The notes below the pieces were generated by a model. It was not told the origin of the DNA. It saw only the letters and a list, made by a program, of their open reading frames with translations, and did not search any database. Positions 21,801 to 37,200 of a stretch of DNA of 64,000 nt are shown here, piece after piece (position 1 is the stretch's first letter; every line of letters starts with the position of its first letter). This DNA comes from Panorpa germanica (taxonomy: Eukaryota; Arthropoda; Insecta; Mecoptera; Panorpidae): assembly GCA_963678705.1 (NCBI GenBank), contig CAVMBN010000233.1, forward strand, positions 710,001 to 774,000, given 5' to 3'. Made by a program: the position numbers and the translations under genes.

Positions 21801-24800
21801 AGCACTTGTGTATACAAATGAGCATGATAAAATAAAACAAAATTTTATAACTTTTAATTATATATTTGTATGTAAAAATTTATTTTTTTGTATAGAATTT
21901 CATTTTACCACACAATCTAAATGTATTTTAAATTAACAGAAATGTATTATTATTTTAAAAATTTTATTTTTTTTGTTCCATCATTACTATTTTTGAGTAA
22001 AAAAGACACAGTTGGTACAACTGCAAGTAAAAAAAATATAAAAGTTAATAATAATTTTAATTTTATATTATATATAGCAGCACTTGTGTAAACAAATGTG
22101 CATGTTGTAATAAAAAAAAAACTATTTATTAACTTTTAACTATATAATTGTATGTAAAAATGTATTTTTTTGTATGGAATGTCACGTTATCACACACTCT
22201 TAAGCTATTTTAAAGTAACAGAAATGTGTTATTATTTTAAAAATTTAATTTTTTTAGTTCCATTATTACTATTTTTAAGTAAAAAAGACACAGTTTGTAC
22301 AACTGCAAGTACAAAAAATATAAAAGTTAATAATAATTTTAATTTTATATTATATATAGCAGCACTTGTGTATACAAATGTGCATGATAAAATAAAACAA
22401 AATTTTATAACTTTTAACCATATATTTGTATGTAAAAATTTTTTTTTTTGTATAGAATTTCACTTTACCACACAATCTAAATGTATTTTAAAGTAACAGA
22501 AATGTATTATTATTTTAAAATTTTTATTTTTTTAGTTCCATCATTACTATTTTTGAGTAAAAAAGACACAGTTGGTACAACTGCAAGTACAAAAAATATA
22601 AAAGTTATTATTAATTTTAATTTCATATTATATATAGCAGCACTCGTGTGAACAAATGTGCATGTTATAATAAAAAAAACTATTTAATAACTTTTAACCA
22701 TATAATTGTATGTAAAAATGTATTTTTTTGTATAGAATGTCACGTTATCACCCACTCTTAAGCTATTTTAAAGTAACAGAAATGTGTTATTATTTTAAAA
22801 ATTTTATTTTTTTAGTTCCATCATTACTATTTTTGAGTAAAAAAGACACAGTTGGTACAACTGCAAGTACAAAAAATATAAAAGTTAATAATAATTTTAA
22901 TTTCATGTTATATATATCACTTGCAGCACTTGTATATACAAATGTGCACGATAAAATAAAAAAAAAATTAAATAACTTTTTACCATATATTTGTTTGTGA
23001 AAATATATTTTTTTGTAAAGAATTTTACTTTATCACCCAGTCTTAAGGTATTTTTAAGGAACAGAAATGTGTTAATATTTTTAAAATTTAATTTTTTTAG
23101 TTCCATCACTGCAAGTTTTGTGTAAGAGAGACACAGTTAGTACAACAGTAAGTTTAAAAATTATAAAAGTTAATATTAATTTTAATTTCATATTATATAT
23201 AGCAGCACTTGTGTAAACAAATGTACATGTTAAAATAAAAAAAAAATTATTTACTTACTTTTATCAATAAAGTTGTATGTAAAAATTTATTTTTTTGTAT
23301 AGAATTTCACTTTAACACCCAATCTTAATGTACTTTAAAGTAACAGAAATGTATTATTTTCTTAAATTTTAAATTTTTTGGTTCCTTCACTACTATTTTT
23401 GAGTGAAAAAGACACAGTTGGTACAACTGCAAGTATAAAAAATATAAAAGTTAATAATAATTTTAATTTCATGTTATATATAGCAGCACTTGTATATACA
23501 AATGTGCATGATAAAATAAAAAAAAATTAAATAACTTTTTACCATATATTTGTATGTGAAAATATATTTTTTTGTAAAGAATTTTACTTTATCACCCAGT
23601 CTTAAGGTATTTTAAAGTAACAGAAATGTATTAATATTTTAAAAATTTTATTTTTTTAGTTCCATCACTACAATTTTTGTGTAAAAGAGACACAGATAGT
23701 ACAACAGTAAGTTTAAAAATTAAAAAAGTTATTATTAATTTTAATTTCATATTATATATAGCAGCACTTGTGTAAACAAATGAGCATGTTATAATAAAAA
23801 AAACTATTTAATAACTTTTAACCATATAATTGTATGTAAAAATGTATTTTTTTGTATAGAATGTCACGTTATCACCTACTCTTAAGCTATTTTAAAGTAA
23901 CAGAAATGTGTTATTATTTTAAAAAATTAATTTTTTTATTTCCATCACCACAATTTTTGTGTAAAGGAGACACAGTTAGTACAACTGCAAGTTTAAAAAA
24001 TATAAAAGTTATTTTTAATTTTAATTTCATATTATATATAGCAGCACTTGTGTGAACAAATGTGCATGTTATAATAAAAAAAAAACTATTTAATAACTTT
24101 TAATTATATAATTGTATGTAAAATTGTATTTTTTTGTATAGAATGTCACGTTATCACCCACTCTTAAGCTATTTTAAAGTAACAGAAATGTGTTATTATT
24201 TTAAAAATTTTATTTTTTTAGTTCCATCATTACTATTTTTAAGTAAAAAAGACACAGTTGGTACAACTGCAAGTACAAAAAATATAAAAGTTTATAATAA
24301 TTTTAATTTCATATTATATATAGCAGCACTTGTGTAAACAAATGTACATGTTAAATTAAAAAAAAAATTATTTACTCACTTTTAACAATAAAGTTGTATG
24401 TAAAAATTTATTTTTTTGTATAGAATTTCACTTTAACACCTTATCTTAATGTACTTTAAAGTAACAGAAATGTATTATTTTTTTAAATTTTAAATTTTTT
24501 GGTTCCTTCACTACTATTTTTGAGTGAACAAGACACATTTGGTACAACTGCAAGTATAAAAAATATAAAAGTTAATAACAATTTTAATTTTATGTTATAT
24601 AGCAGCACTTGTATATACAAATGTGCACGATAAAATAAAAAAAAAAAAAATAACTTTTTACCATATATTTGTATGTGAAAATATATTTTTTTGTAAAGAA
24701 TTTTACTTTATCACTTAGTCTTAAGGTATTTTAAAGTAACAGAAATGTATTAATATTTTAAAAATTTAATTTTTTTAGTTCCATCACTACAATTTTTGTG

Positions 24801-27489
24801 TAAAAAAAACGCAGTTAGTACAACAGTAAGTTTGAAAATTATAAAAGTTAATATTAATTTTAGTTTCATATTATATATAGCAGCACTTGTATAAACAAAT
24901 GTGCATGTTATAATAAAAAAAAAAACTATTTAATAACTTTTAACCATATAATTGTATGTAAAAATGTATTTTTTTGTATAGAATGTCACGTTATCACCCA
25001 CTCTTAAGCTATTTTAAACAGAAATGTGTTATTATTTTAAAAAATTTTTTTTTTTTTTCCATCACCACAATTTTTGTGTAAAGGACACACAGTTAGTACA
25101 ACTGCAAGTTTAAAAAATATAAAAGTTATTTTTAATTTTAATTTCATATTATATATAGCAGCACTTGTGTGAAAACTATTTAATAACTTTTAACTATATA
25201 ATTGTATGAAAAAATTAATTTTTTTGTATAGAATGTCACGTTATCACCCACTCTTAAGCTATTTTAAAGTAACAGAAATGTGTTATTATTTTAAAAATTT
25301 TATTTTTTTAGTTCCATCATTACTATTTTTGAGTAAAAAAGACACAGTTGGTACAACTGAAAAAACAAAAAATTTAAAAGTTATTAATAATTTTAATTTC
25401 ATATTATATATAGCAGCACTTGTGTGAACAAATGTACATGTTAAAATAAAAAAAAAATTATTTACTCACTTTTAACAATAAAGTTGTATGTAAAAATTTA
25501 TTTCTTTGTATAGAATTTCACTTTAACACCCAATCTTAATGTACTTTAAAGTCACAGAAATGGTAATTTTCTTGAATTTTAAATTTTTTGGTTCCTTCAC
25601 TACTATTTTTAAGTGAAAAAGACACAGTTGGTACAACTGCAAGTATATAAAATATAAATGTTAATAATAATTTTAATTTCATGTTATATATAGCAGCACT
25701 TGTATATACAAATGTACAAGTTAAAATAAAAAAAAAATTAAATAACTTTTAACCATATAATTGTATGTAAAAATGTATTTTTTTGTATAGAATGCCACGT
25801 TATCACTTACTTTTAAGCTATTTTAAAGTAACAGAAATGTGTTATTATTTTAAAAATTTAATTTTTTTAGTTCCATCACTACAATTTTTGTGTAAAAGAG
25901 ACACAGTTAGTACAACAGTAAGTTTAAAAATTATAAAAGTTAATATTAATTTTAATTTCATATTATATATAGCAGCACTTGTGTGAATAAATGTGCATGT
26001 TATAATGAAAAAAAAACTATTTAATAACTTTTAATTATATAATTGTATGTAAAAATGTATTTTTTTATATAGAATGTCACGTTATCACCCACTCTTAAGC
26101 TATTTTAAAGTAACAGAAATGTGTTATTATTTTAAAAATTTTATTTTTTTAGTTTCATCACTACAATTTTTGTGTAAAAGAGACACAGTTAGTACAACTG
26201 CAAGTTTAAAAAATATAAAAGTTATTATTAATTTTAATTTCATATTATATATACCAGCACTTGTGTGAACAAATGTGTATGTTATAATAAAAAAAAAACT
26301 ATTTAATAACTTTTAACCATATAATTGTATTTTTTTGTATAGAATGTCACGTTATCACCCACTCTTAAGCTATTTTAAAGTAACAGAAATGTGTTATTAT
26401 TTTAAAATTTTTTATTTATTTAGTTTTATCACTACAATTTTTGTGTAAAAGAGACACAGTTAGTACAACTGCAAGTTTAAAAAATATAAAAGTTATTATT
26501 AATTTTAATTTCATATTATATATAGCAGCACTTGTGTGAACAAATGTGCATGATATAATAAAAAAAAACTATTTAATAACTTTTAACCATATAATTGTAT
26601 GTAAAAATGTATTTTATTGTATAGAATGTCTCGTTATGACCCACTCTTAAGCTATTTTAAAGTAACAGAAATGTGTTATTATTTTAAAATTTTTATTTTT
26701 TTAGTTCCATCATTACTATTTTTGAGAAAAAAGACACAGTTGGCACAACTGCAAGTATAAAAAATATAGAAGTTAATAATAATTTTAATTTCATATTATA
26801 TATAGCAGCACTTGTGTGAACAAATGTGCATGTTATAATAAAAAAAAAACTATTTAATAACTTTTAACTATATAATTGTATGTAAAAATGTATTTTTTTG
26901 TATAGAATGTCACGTTATCACCCACTCTTAAGCTATTTTAAAGTAACACAAATGTGTTATTATTTTAAAAATTTTATTTTCTTAGTTCTATCATTACTAT
27001 TTTTGAGTTAAAAAGACACAGTTGGTACAACTGCAAGTACAAAAAATATAAAAGTTAATAATAATTTTAATTTTATATTATATATAGCAGCACTTGTGTG
27101 AACAAATGTGCATGTTATAATAAAAAAAACTATTTAATAACTTTTACCCATATAATTGTATGTAAAAATGTATTTTTTTGTATAGAATGTCACGTTATCA
27201 CTCACCCTTAAGCTATTTTAAAGCATCAGAAATGTGTTATTATTTTAAAAATTTTATTTTTTTAGTTTCATCACTACAATTTTTGTGTAAAAGAGACACA
27301 GTTAGTACAACTGCAAGTTTAAAAAATATAAAAGTTATTATTAATTTTAATTTCATATTATATATAGCAGCACTTGTGTAAACAAATGTGCATGTTATAA
27401 TAAAAAAAAACTATTTAATAACTTTTAACCATATAATTGTATGTAAAAATGTATTTTTTTGTATGGAAAGTCACGTTATTACCCACTCT

Positions 27490-30400
27490 TAAGCTATTTT
27501 AAAGTAACAGAAATGTTATTATATTAAAAAAAATTTTTTTTTTATTTCCATCACCACAATTTTTGTGTAAAGGAGACACAGTTAGTACAACTGCAAGTTT
27601 AAAAAATATAAAAGTTATTTTTAATTTTAATTTCATATTATATATAGCAGCACTTGTGTGAACAAATGTGCATGTTATAATAAAAAAAAAACTATTTAAT
27701 AACTTTTAACTATATAATTGTATGTAAAAATGTATTTTTTTGTATAGAATGTCACGTTATCACCCACTCTTAAGCTATTTTAAAGTAACACAAATGTGTT
27801 TTTATTTTAAAAATTTTATTTTTTTAGTTCAATCATTACTATTTTTGAGTAAAAAAGACACAGTTGGTACAACTGCAAGTACAAAAAATATAAAAGTTAA
27901 TAATAATTTTAATTTTATATTATATATAGCAGCACTTGTGTGAACAAATGTGCATGTTATAATAAAAAAAACTATTTAATAACTTTTACCCATATAATTG
28001 TATGTAAAAATGTATTTTTTTGTATAGAATGTCACGTTATCACTCACCCTTAAGCTATTTTAAAGCATCAGAAATGTGTTATTATTTTAAAAATTTAATT
28101 TTTTTAGTTTCATCACTACAATTTTTGTGTAAAAGAGACACAGTTAGTACAACTGCAAGTTTAAAAAATATAAAAGTTATTATTAATTTTAATTTCATAT
28201 TATATATAGCAGCACTTGTGTAAACAAATGTGCATGTTATAATAAAAAAAAACTATTTAATAACTTTTAACCATATAATTGTATGTAAAAATGTATTTTT
28301 TTGTATGGAAAGTCACGTTATTACCCACTCTTAAGCTATTTTAAAGTAACAGAAATGTGTTATTATTTTAAAAATTTAATTTTTTTTGTTCCATCATTAC
28401 TATTTTTAAGTAAAAAAGACACAGTTGGTACAACTGCAAGTACAAAAAATATAAAAGTTAATAATAATTTTAATTTCATATTATATATAGCAGCACTTGT
28501 GTGAACAAATGTACATGTTAAAATAAAAAAAAAATTATTTACTTACCTTTATCAATAAAGTTGTATGTAAAAATTTTTTTTTTTGTATAGAATTTCACTT
28601 TAACACCCAATCTTAATGTACTTTAAAGTAACAGAAATGTATTATTTTCTTAAATTTTAAATTTTTTGGTTCCTTCACTACTATTTTTGAATAAAAAGAC
28701 ACAGTTGGTACAACTGCAAGTATAAAAAATATAAAAGTTAATAATAATTTTAATTTCATGTTATATATAGCAGCACTTGTATATACAAATGTGCATGATA
28801 AAATAAAAAAAAAAATTAAATAACTTTTTACCATATATTTGTATGTGAAAATATATTTTTTTGTAAAGAATTTTACTTTATCACCCAGTCTTAAGGTATT
28901 TTAAAGTAACAGAAATGTATTAATATTTTAAAAATTTTATTTTTTTAGCTCCATCACTACAATTTTTGTGTAAAAGAGACACAGTTAGTACAACAGTAAG
29001 TTTAAAAATTATAAAAGTTAATATTAATTTTAATTTCATATTATATATAGCAGCACTTGTGTAAACAAATGTGCATGTTATAATAAAAAAAAAACTATTT
29101 AATAACTTTTAACTATATAATTGTATGTAAAAATGTATTTTTTTGTATAAAATGTCACGTTATCACCCACTCTTAAGCTATTTTAAAGTAACAGAAATGT
29201 GTTATTATTTTAAAAAATTTATTTTTTGTATTTTCATCACCACAATTTTTGTGTAAAGGAGACACAGTACAACTGCAAGTTTAAAAAATATAAAAGTTAT
29301 TTTTAATTTTAATTTCATATTATATATAGCAGCACTTGTGTGAACAAATGTGCATGCTATAATAAGAAAAAAACTATTTAATAACTTTTAACTATATAAT
29401 TGTATGTAAAAATGTATTTTTTTGTATAGAATGTCACGTTATCTCCCACTCTTAAGCTATTTTAAAGTAACAGAAATGTGTTATTATTTTAAAAATTTTA
29501 TTTTTTTAGTTCCATGATTACTATTTTTCAGTAAAAAAGACACAGTTGGTACAACTGCAAGTACAAAAAATATAAAAGTTAATAATAATTTTAATTTTAT
29601 ATTATATATAGCAGCACTTGTGTAAACAAATGTACATGTTAAAATAAAAAAAAAATTATTTACTCACTTTTAACAAGAAAGTTGTATGTAAAAATTAATT
29701 TTTTTGTATAGAATTTCACTTTAACACCCAATCTTAATGTACTTTAAAGTAACAGAAATGTATTATTTTCTTGAATTTTAAATTTTTTGGTTCCTTCACT
29801 ACTGTTTTTGAGTGAACAAGACACATTTGGTACAACTGCAAGTATAAAAAATATAAAAGTTATTAATAATTTTAATTTCATGTTATATATAGCAGCACTT
29901 GTGTAAACAAATGTGCATGTTATAATAAAAAAAAAACTATTTAATAACTTTTAATTATATAATTGTATGTAAAAATGTATTTTTTTGTATAGAATGTCAC
30001 GTTATCACCCACTCTTAAGCTATTTTAAAGTAACAGAAATGTGTTATTATTTTAAAAAAATTATTTTTTTTATTTCCATCACTACAATTTTTGTGTAAAA
30101 GAGACACAGTTAGTACAACAGTAAGTTTAAAAATTATAAAAGTTAATATTAATTTTAATTTCATGTTATATATAGCAGCACTTGTGTGAACAAATGTGCA
30201 TGTTATAATAAAAAAAAAATATTTAATAACTTTTAACCATATAATTGTATGTAAAAATGTATTTTTTTGTATAGAATGTCACGTTATCACCCACTCTTAA
30301 GCTATTTTAAAGTAACAGAAATGTGTTATTATTTTAAAAATTTTATTTTTTTAGTTCCATTTCTACAATTTTTGTGCAAAAGAGACACAGTTAGTACAAC

Positions 30401-32185
30401 TGCAAGTTTAAAAAATATAAAAGTTATTATTAATTTTAATTTCATATTATATATAGCAGCACTTGTGTGAACAAATGTGCATAATATAATAAAAAAAAAA
30501 TTATTTAATAACTTTTAACTATATAATTGTATGTAAAAATGTATTTTTTTGTATAGAATGTCACGTTATCACCCACTCTTAAGCTATTTTAAAGTAACAG
30601 AAATGTGTTATTATTTTAAAAATTTTATTTTCTTAGTTCCTTCATTACTATTTTTGAGTAAAAAAGACACAGTTGGTACAACTGCAAGTACAAAAAATAT
30701 AAAAGTTAATAATAATTTTAATTTCATATTATATATAGCAGCACTTGTGTATACAAATAAGCATGATAAAATAAAACAAAATTTTATAACTTTTAATTAT
30801 ATATTTGTATGTAAAAATTTATTTTTTTGTATAGAATTTCACTTTACCACACAATCTAAATGTATTTTAAAGTAACAGAAATGTATTATTATTTTAAAAA
30901 TTTTATTTTTTTAGTTCCATCATTACTATTTTTGAGTAAAAAAGACACAGTTGGTACAACTGCAAGTAAAAAAAATATAAAAGTTAATAATAATTTTAAT
31001 TTTATATTATATATAGCAGCACTTGTGTAAACAAATGTGCATGTTGTAATAAAAAAAAAACTATTTATTAACTTTTAACTATATAATTGTATGTAAAAAT
31101 GTATTTTTTTGTATGGAATGTCACGTTATCACCCACTCTTAAGCTATTTTAAAGTAACAGAAATGTGTTTTTATTTCAAAAATTTAATTTTTTTAGTTCC
31201 ATCATTACTATTTTTAAGTAAAAAAGACACAGTTTGTACAACTGCAAGTACAAAAAATATAAAAGTTAATAATAATTTTAATTTTATATTATATATAGCA
31301 GCACTTGTGTATACAAATGTGCATGATAAAATAAAACAAAATTTTATAACTTTTAACCATATATTTGTATGTAAAAATTTATTTTTTTGTATAGAATTTC
31401 ACTTTACCACACAATCTAAATGTATTTTAAAGTAACAAAAATGTATTATTATTTTAAAATTTTTATTTTTTTAGTTCCATCATTACTATTTTTGAGTAAA
31501 AAAGACACAGTTGGTACAACTGCAAGTACAAAAAATATAAAAGTTATTATTAATTTTAATTTCATATTATATATAGCAGCACTTGTGTGAAAAAATGTGC
31601 ATGTTATAATAAAAAAAACTATTTAATAACTTTTAACCATATAATTGTATGTAAAAATGTATTTTTTTGTATAGAATGTCACGTTATCACCCACTCTTAA
31701 GCTATTTTAAAGTAACAGAAATGTGTTATTATTTTAAAAATTTTATTTTTTTAGTTCCATCATTACTATTTTTGAGTAAAAAAGACACAGTTGGTACAAC
31801 TGCAAGTACAAAAAATATAAAAGTTAATAATAATTTTAATTTCATGTTATATATAGCAGCACTTGTATATACAAATGTGCACGATAAAATAAAAAAAAAA
31901 TTAAATAACTTTTTACCATATATTTGTATGTGAAAATATATTTTTTTGTAAAGAATTTTACTTTATCACCCAGTCTTAAGGTATTTTTAAGGAACAGAAA
32001 TGTGTTAATATTTTTAAAATTTAATTTTTTTAGTTCCATCACTGCAATTTTTGTGTAAGAGAGACACAGTTAGTACAACAGTAAGTTTAAAAATTATAAA
32101 AGTTAATATTAATTTTAATTTCATATTATATATAGCAGCACTTGTGTAAACAAATGAGCATGTTATAATAAAAAAAAAACTATTT
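27490..32185 (+). repeat. 4.7-kb higher-order block, left copy
   Basis: Matches 38795-43495 at an offset of 11,305-11,310 bp, with shared rare variants: a CAATCATTACTATTTTTGAG monomer, AAGCATCAGAAATG, GGAAAGTCACGTTATTACCC, CCATGATTACTATTTTTCAG and TTACCTTTATCAATAAAG. Scattered single-base differences exist. The offset is about 7.0 kb once Copia B (4.3 kb) is subtracted. Confidence 0.8.
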
Positions 32186-33965
32186 AATAACTTTTAACCA
32201 TATAATTGTATGTAAAAATGTATTTTTTTGTATAGAATGTCACGTTATCACCTACTCTTAAGCTATTTTAAAGTAACAGAAATGTGTTATTATTTTAAAA
32301 ATTTTATTTTTTTAGTTCCATCACTACAATTTTTGTGTAAAAGAGACACAGTTAGTACAACTGCAAGTTTAAAAAATATAAAAGTTATTTTTAATTTTAA
32401 TTTCATATTATATATAGCAGCACTTGTGTGAACAAATGTGCATGTTATAATAAAAAAAAAACTATTTAATAACTTTTAATTATATAATTGTATGTAAAAA
32501 TGTATTTTTTTGTATAGAATGTCACGTTATCACCCACTCTTAAGCTATTTTAAAGTAACAGAAATGTGTTATTATTTTAAAAATTTTATTTTTTTAGTTC
32601 CATCATTACTATTTTTGAGTAAAAAAGACACAGTTGGTACAACTGCAAGTACAAAAAATATAAAAGTTTATAATAATTTTAATTTCATATTATATATAGC
32701 AGCACTTGTGTGAACAAATGTACATGTTAAATTAAAAAAAAAATTATTTACTCACTTTTAACAATAAAGTTGTATGTAAAAATTTATTTTTTTGTATAGA
32801 ATGCCACGTTATCACTTACTCTTAAGCTATTTTAAAGTAACAGAAATGTGTTCATATTTTAAAAATTTAATTTTTTTAGTTCCATCACTACAATTTTTGT
32901 GTAAAAGAGACACAGTTAGTACAACAGTAAGTTTAAAAATTATAAAAGTTAATATTAATTTTAATTTCATATTATATATAGCAGCACTTGTGTGAACAAA
33001 TGTGCATGTTATAATAAAAAAAGAACTATTTAATAACTTTTAATTATATAATTGTATGTAAAAATGTATTTTTTTATATAGAATGTCACGTTATCACCCA
33101 CTCTTAAGCTATTTTAAAGTAACAGACATGTGTTATTATTTTAAAAATTTTATTTTTTTAGTTTCATCACTACAATTTTTGTGTAAAAGAGACACAGTTA
33201 GTACAACTGCAAGTTTAAAAAATATAAAAGTTATTATTAATTTTAATTTCATATTATATATACCAGCACTTGTGTGAACAAATGTGTATGTTATAATAAA
33301 AAAAAAACTATTTAATAACTTTTAACCATATAATTGTATTTTTTTGTATAGAATGTCACGTTATCACCCACTCTTAAGCTATTTTAAAGTAACAGAAATG
33401 TGTTATTATTTTAAAATTTTTATTTATTTAGTTTTATCACTACAATTTTTGTGTAAAAGAGACACAGTTAGTACAACTGCAAGTTTAAAAAATATAAAAG
33501 TTATTATTAATTTTAATTTCATATTATATATAGCAGCACTTGTGTGAACAAATGTGCATGATATAATAAAAAAAAACTATTTAATAACTTTTAACCATAT
33601 AATTGTATGTAAAAATGTATTTTTTTGTATAGAATGTCTCGTTATCACCCACTCTTAAGCTATTTTAAAGTAACAGAAATGTGTTATTATTTTAAAAATT
33701 TTATTTTTTTAGTTCCGTCATTACTATTTTTGAGTAAAAAAGACACAGTTAGTACAACTGCAAGTACAAAAAATATAAAAGTTAATAATAATTTTAATTT
33801 CATATTATATATAGCAGCACTTGTGTAAACAAATGTACATGTTAAAATAAAAAAAAAATTATTTACTTACTTTTAACAATAATGTTGTATGAAAAAATTA
33901 ATTTTTTTGTATAGAATTTCACTTTAACACCCAATCGTGATGTACTTTAAAGTATGTATTATTTT

Positions 33966-34207
33966 TGTTGGAATTACAATACATTCATTCTTAAATTAAA
34001 TTACTTAAACTTGTTTTGTTTTTGTTTATATAAAACTATTATATTAAATTCAATTGTTTTATGTCAATAAGAAATCAGAAATTGTAATTGAATAGAAATC
34101 AGATAGTGTAATTGAATTGTATCAGTTGTATCAGAAATTTAGTCTGAGGACTTATTGATTAATAAAATATTTAATATATAACTGTGCATATAATATCTGC
34201 TTCAATA
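33966..34207 (+). repeat. 5' LTR of Copia B
   Basis: 242 bp, TGTTGGAATTACAATAC to GCTTCAATA. It differs from the 3' LTR by an A for G at the TTTAT(A/G)TAAAAC site only. Confidence 0.93.
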
Positions 34208-34223
34208 GGTTATGGGCCCAGGC
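34208..34223 (+). other. Copia B primer-binding site
   Basis: GGTTATGGGCCCAGGC, the half initiator tRNA-Met type, abutting the LTR. Confidence 0.85.
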
Positions 34224-34233
34224 AAAAATTAAT

Positions 34234-37200
34234 ATGACGACATCAGTGAGTGCTACAAGATTTGAGCTGTTGAGTAAGGACAATTATGAAGCCTGGAAAA
34301 TTTATGTTGAGGCGCTATTGATCAAAAATGATTTGTGGGAATATGTCAGTGGTGAAAAACCGATTCCTGTTGCTGCGGAAAATAATCAAGAAGAAAGAAA
34401 TGGATGGATAAAAATTGATCGTAAAGCTAAGTCAGAAGTAATATTAGCAATTAGTTCAACGGAATTGCAGCATGTCCGAGGTTGTAATACTTCTCATGAA
34501 GTTTGGCAAAAACTTGCCTCAGTTTATGCTTCCAAAGGACCTGCAAGAAAAGCTTTATTACTTAAGCAACTTATGCTTCACAAGATGTCTGAATGTGGTG
34601 ATGTCAGGGATCATGTAAACAAGTTTTCGGATATAGTTGATCGACTTGGAGCTATGGATATTGAAGTGAATAAAGATTTATTGTCTGTAATGTTATTATA
34701 TAGTCTACCAGATAGCTATGAAGGCTTTAAATGTGCTATGGAATCACGTGATGAACTCTTGGAGGTTGAAGCTCTTAAGGTTAAGATACTTGAGAAGAGT
34801 AAAATTGGTTCAAATTTAGTTGTTGAGTTAGCTGGAAATGTAAGGGCTGAAAATCAACCGAGTTACAAAAATATTTTTAAAGGATATTGTTTTAAATGTG
34901 GAAAACAAGGACATAAGTCTCCTAAATGTCCAACTCAATTGAAATCAAATTTCAGAAGAAATAGACCAGATAGACAGAATAGATACACACAAGAAAACCA
35001 ATGTTCTCAAGCGGATGATGATACTTTTGCAGTATTTAATGTTGAATTTGCTGGTAGTGTTCCAAGTTGTCGACCTTGGATTCTTGATAGTGGCTGTACA
35101 ACACATTTATGTGGTGATAAACAATTATTTAAGTCTTTAAATGAAGAAATTAGTGGGAAAATAAATTTGGCTAATCAAGCAAATAGTGAAATCAAAGGAA
35201 AAGGTACTGTTAATTTGTCGATTAGTAATGGTAAACAGCTGAGGTCAGTAGATTTTTCAAACACATTATTTGTACCAGATTTAAGGTCAAATCTAGTATC
35301 AGTTGCTAAAATTACTAATAAGGATCATGAAATTCTATTTAAAAAAGATTCAGCTGTAATTATGGATATGACTGGAAATGTTAAATTTGTTGCTGAAAGG
35401 CGTGGTGATCTCTATTATTTACAAGAAGGTAATGAAGAAGCTTGTATTGGAGAAGATAAAGCTAATTCTGAGTTATTGATGTGGCATTGTCGTATGGGTC
35501 ATTTAAATGCTAAGGATTTATTTCGGGTGATTAATCAGAATACTACAAGTAAAGTAACCTCTGAACAATTGAAATGTTTGTCAAGATGTGAAGTGTGTCT
35601 ACGAGGCAAGATGACAGGGTTACCGTTTTCAGGAAGTGAACGACAGAGTGAAGAACTTCTTGAAATAGTTCATACAGATATTGTTGGACCGTTTAGGACA
35701 CAATCAGTGAATGGAGCAAAATATTTTATTACATTTATTGATGATTATTCTCGATGGTGTGAAGTATACTTTCTTAAACAGAAGAGTGGTGCACTAGAAG
35801 CTTTTAAAATGTATCAAAATCAAGCTGAACGTATGACAGGGAAGAAGATTAAGTATCTTCAAAGTGATAATGGTAAAGAGTATTGTAATACTGAGATGGA
35901 TTCTTTCCTGCGTAATCAAGGTATTCAACGTCGATTAAGTGTTGTAAGAACACCTCAGCAAAATGGTGTTGCTGAACGTTTAAATCGAACATTAGTTGAA
36001 ATGGGACGATGTTTATTACTTCAATCAAATTTATCGGATATGTTTTGGACTGATGCTGTAGCTACAGCATGTCATTTGAGAAACAGATGTCCTTCAAGAA
36101 GTATTAATGGAGATACTCCTTATCAGAGATGGTTCAACAGGGATAAAGTTCATTTAAATTATTTACGAGCATTTGGATCAACTGTATATGTCTTAGATAA
36201 AGATCCAACAAAAGGCAAATTATCTGATAGATCAATGAAAGGAATTTTTGTAGGTTATCCACGTGAATCAAAAGGATACAGAATTTGGTTACCAGAAAAG
36301 AGAAAATTTATTGTTGCTCGTGATGTGAAATTTATTGAAGATAATGTTACTACAGTTTTAAAGAACCAAGAGATTAAACAGCTGATTATTAATGATTTTG
36401 AAAACAAGGATAAACCATGGATTGAATTGATAACAGGATTTAAAAATAGTAATGAGACAGAAACTTTAGATGGAATTCCAGAAGAAAATTTAGAAGATAA
36501 TGAAGAAAATGAAAATTCATCTGGTATTCAATCATCTATTCAAGAAACTCCTAGAAGAAACTCAAGAGAATATACTAGAGAAGAAAGAAGAGGACCAGGA
36601 AGACCAAAATTAATTAAAACAGGTTTGAAAGGACGTCCCAGAAAATTATTTTCAAAAGTTAATAATTGTGAAGTTAAAGAAAGGATTGAATCTGATTCTA
36701 ATGAAGATGATAATGATAATGATAATATATTTGTTGGAGTAGCTGAAGTTAAATTGGAAGATGCTATTAATTCTCAAGAGTGTGCTGAGTGGAAGAGAGC
36801 AATTAAATCAGAAGTCATAAGTTTATTAAAAACTGATACTTGGAATATTGTAAAATTACCTGAAGGTCAAAGTGTTGTGGGAAGTCGAATGATTTTAACA
36901 AATAAATTTGGATCAGATGGGCTTATTGAAAAAAAGAAAAGCTCGTATTGTTGCAAAAGGTTATAGTCAGAAATATGGTATTGATTATGATCAAACTTTT
37001 GCTCCAGTTGCAAGAATGGAATCAATGAGACTTTTAATTGCATTGTCTGTGGAATTAAAACTTGTAATAAGACAATTTGATGTTGATTGGATTGATGAAA
37101 TTAAAATTAAACTACAAGAAGAATTTGAAATTAAGGATCTAGGTCTTGCAAAACAATGTTTGGGAATAGAAATTAATCAATCAGATTAATATATTTTTAT

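Larger units (their letters stand above)
16349..33965 (+). repeat. Satellite array block 2
   Basis: 17.6 kb of head-to-tail monomers, same family and orientation as block 1. Left of about 20 kb it keeps the alternating dimer. To the right, three subfamilies mix: type A (CATTACTATTTTTGAGTA, GTACAAAAAATATAAAAG), type B (CACTACAATTTTTGTGTA, GTTTAAAAAATATAAAAG) and type C (TTTCTT(A/G)AATTTTAAATTT, GTTCCTTCAC). Long-range copies inside the block include 20690-21800 against 25415-26525 (offset 4,725) and 21820-23200 against 30760-32140 (offset 8,939). No gene or non-satellite sequence was seen. Confidence 0.95.
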
